In this document: one piece after another, positions 63,763 through 64,000 of the stretch
Position numbering within the stretch: position 1 is the stretch's first letter
Layout of the letters: every line of letters begins with the position of its first letter
Source: Pseudoxanthomonas sp.
GTDB lineage: Bacteria; Pseudomonadota; Gammaproteobacteria; Xanthomonadales; Xanthomonadaceae
Direction: 5' to 3'
Assembly (NCBI RefSeq): GCF_027498035.1
Contig: NZ_CP114978.1
Coordinates: 1,488,001-1,552,000, forward strand
DNA: 64,000 bases
Notes under the pieces: generated by a model
Databases searched by the model: none
Told to the model about the DNA's origin: nothing
What the model saw: only the letters and a program-made list of their open reading frames with translations
Translations under genes and position numbers: made by a program

Positions 63763-64000
63763 CAGCCAGATGATCGCCCAGCCAGTCACCGGAGGTCATT
63801 ACCGCTTTGGTCTGGCAGGACCGCATTGCGGGGTGATCGAAAGCAACCGCACACGCGACGTGGCATCCGGTCTTGAGCACACGCTCCGAACACAGCGAGC
63901 ATCATTTCCCGTATTCAGAAAAGCCGGAAAATTCCTGCAGGATGAACAAGATGCCGTGGCTACCTCTTCCCGTTTGTGGATTACCGGAAAGCGGCGTTAT

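Noticed and set aside
63902..64000. Open minus-strand frame running off the right edge (ends with a TGA at 63902-63904)
   Set aside because: Only about 32 codons are visible and no family motif can be seen, so a partial gene cannot be supported.
63942..64000. Short plus-strand frame (MNKMPWLPLPVCG...) reaching the right edge
   Set aside because: Fewer than 20 codons, no ribosome site of note and no recognisable motif.

Overview
The window is about 64 kb of high-GC, gene-dense chromosome from a gammaproteobacterium of the Xanthomonadaceae/Lysobacteraceae type; Pseudoxanthomonas or Stenotrophomonas fit best. The evidence is the gene content and order (gap and pgk flanking DUF2339/DUF3999 genes, pilMNOPQ divergent from a class A PBP, a moxR-DUF58-Bat cluster, M56/TonB fusions) and the GTAG-headed REP-like hairpins known from Stenotrophomonas. 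No rRNA, tRNA, CRISPR array, prophage or transposase gene was seen. Most of it reads as core chromosome, with accessory interest mainly in the intergenic repeats and operators.

Layout. 1-7.3 kb: glycolysis (pgk, cut by the window edge; gap) around a DUF2339/DUF3999 membrane-protein pair and a small exported protein. 7.4-10.4 kb: two OmpW porins, the first behind a perfect FNR/Anr box; an S1/P1 nuclease gene broken by one extra G in a G tract; a 550-bp multi-hairpin element with inverted ends. 10.4-14.7 kb: osmC-trxC, then a molybdate locus (ModE-type regulator, molybdopterin-fold protein, modABC) with a ModE-like operator. 14.7-19.5 kb: a BlaI/M56-TonB/lipoprotein operon with tandem operators, and a siderophore-type TonB receptor with a Fur-like box. 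19.8-26 kb: acetyl-CoA hydrolase/transferase family gene, and mprF-acvB for lysyl-phosphatidylglycerol. 26-29.6 kb: transketolase and an acidic amino-acid symporter. 29.7-36.8 kb: moxR-DUF58-DUF4381-batA-batB/C-batD.

37-44.6 kb: type IV pilus assembly operon pilMNOPQ, divergent from mrcA/ponA (PBP1A). 44.7-53 kb: an unknown protein, prfC, a hemolysin III protein, an AsmA protein, the mtgA-glycosyltransferase-CBS operon and hslO. 53-56.2 kb: an unknown exported protein and an ECF sigma/anti-sigma/DUF4097 operon. 56.2-61 kb: a TetR regulator divergent from an alpha/beta hydrolase-fadE-DUF4442 fatty-acid operon, with an operator over the hydrolase start codon. 61-64 kb: DUF1304, an Npt-like carrier and an EamA transporter.

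Several units are tightly coupled by 1-4 nt stop/start overlaps (pil, Bat, mprF-acvB, mod, osmC-trxC, sigma/anti-sigma). Convergent gene pairs are often separated by strong palindromes. I did not find a clear, wholly new multi-gene system. The best leads are the multi-hairpin element at 9.8-10.4 kb, the G-tract frameshift in the nuclease, the molybdate locus in which both ModE and ModC lack the usual molybdate-binding C-terminal domain, and the BlaI/M56-TonB sensor operon.
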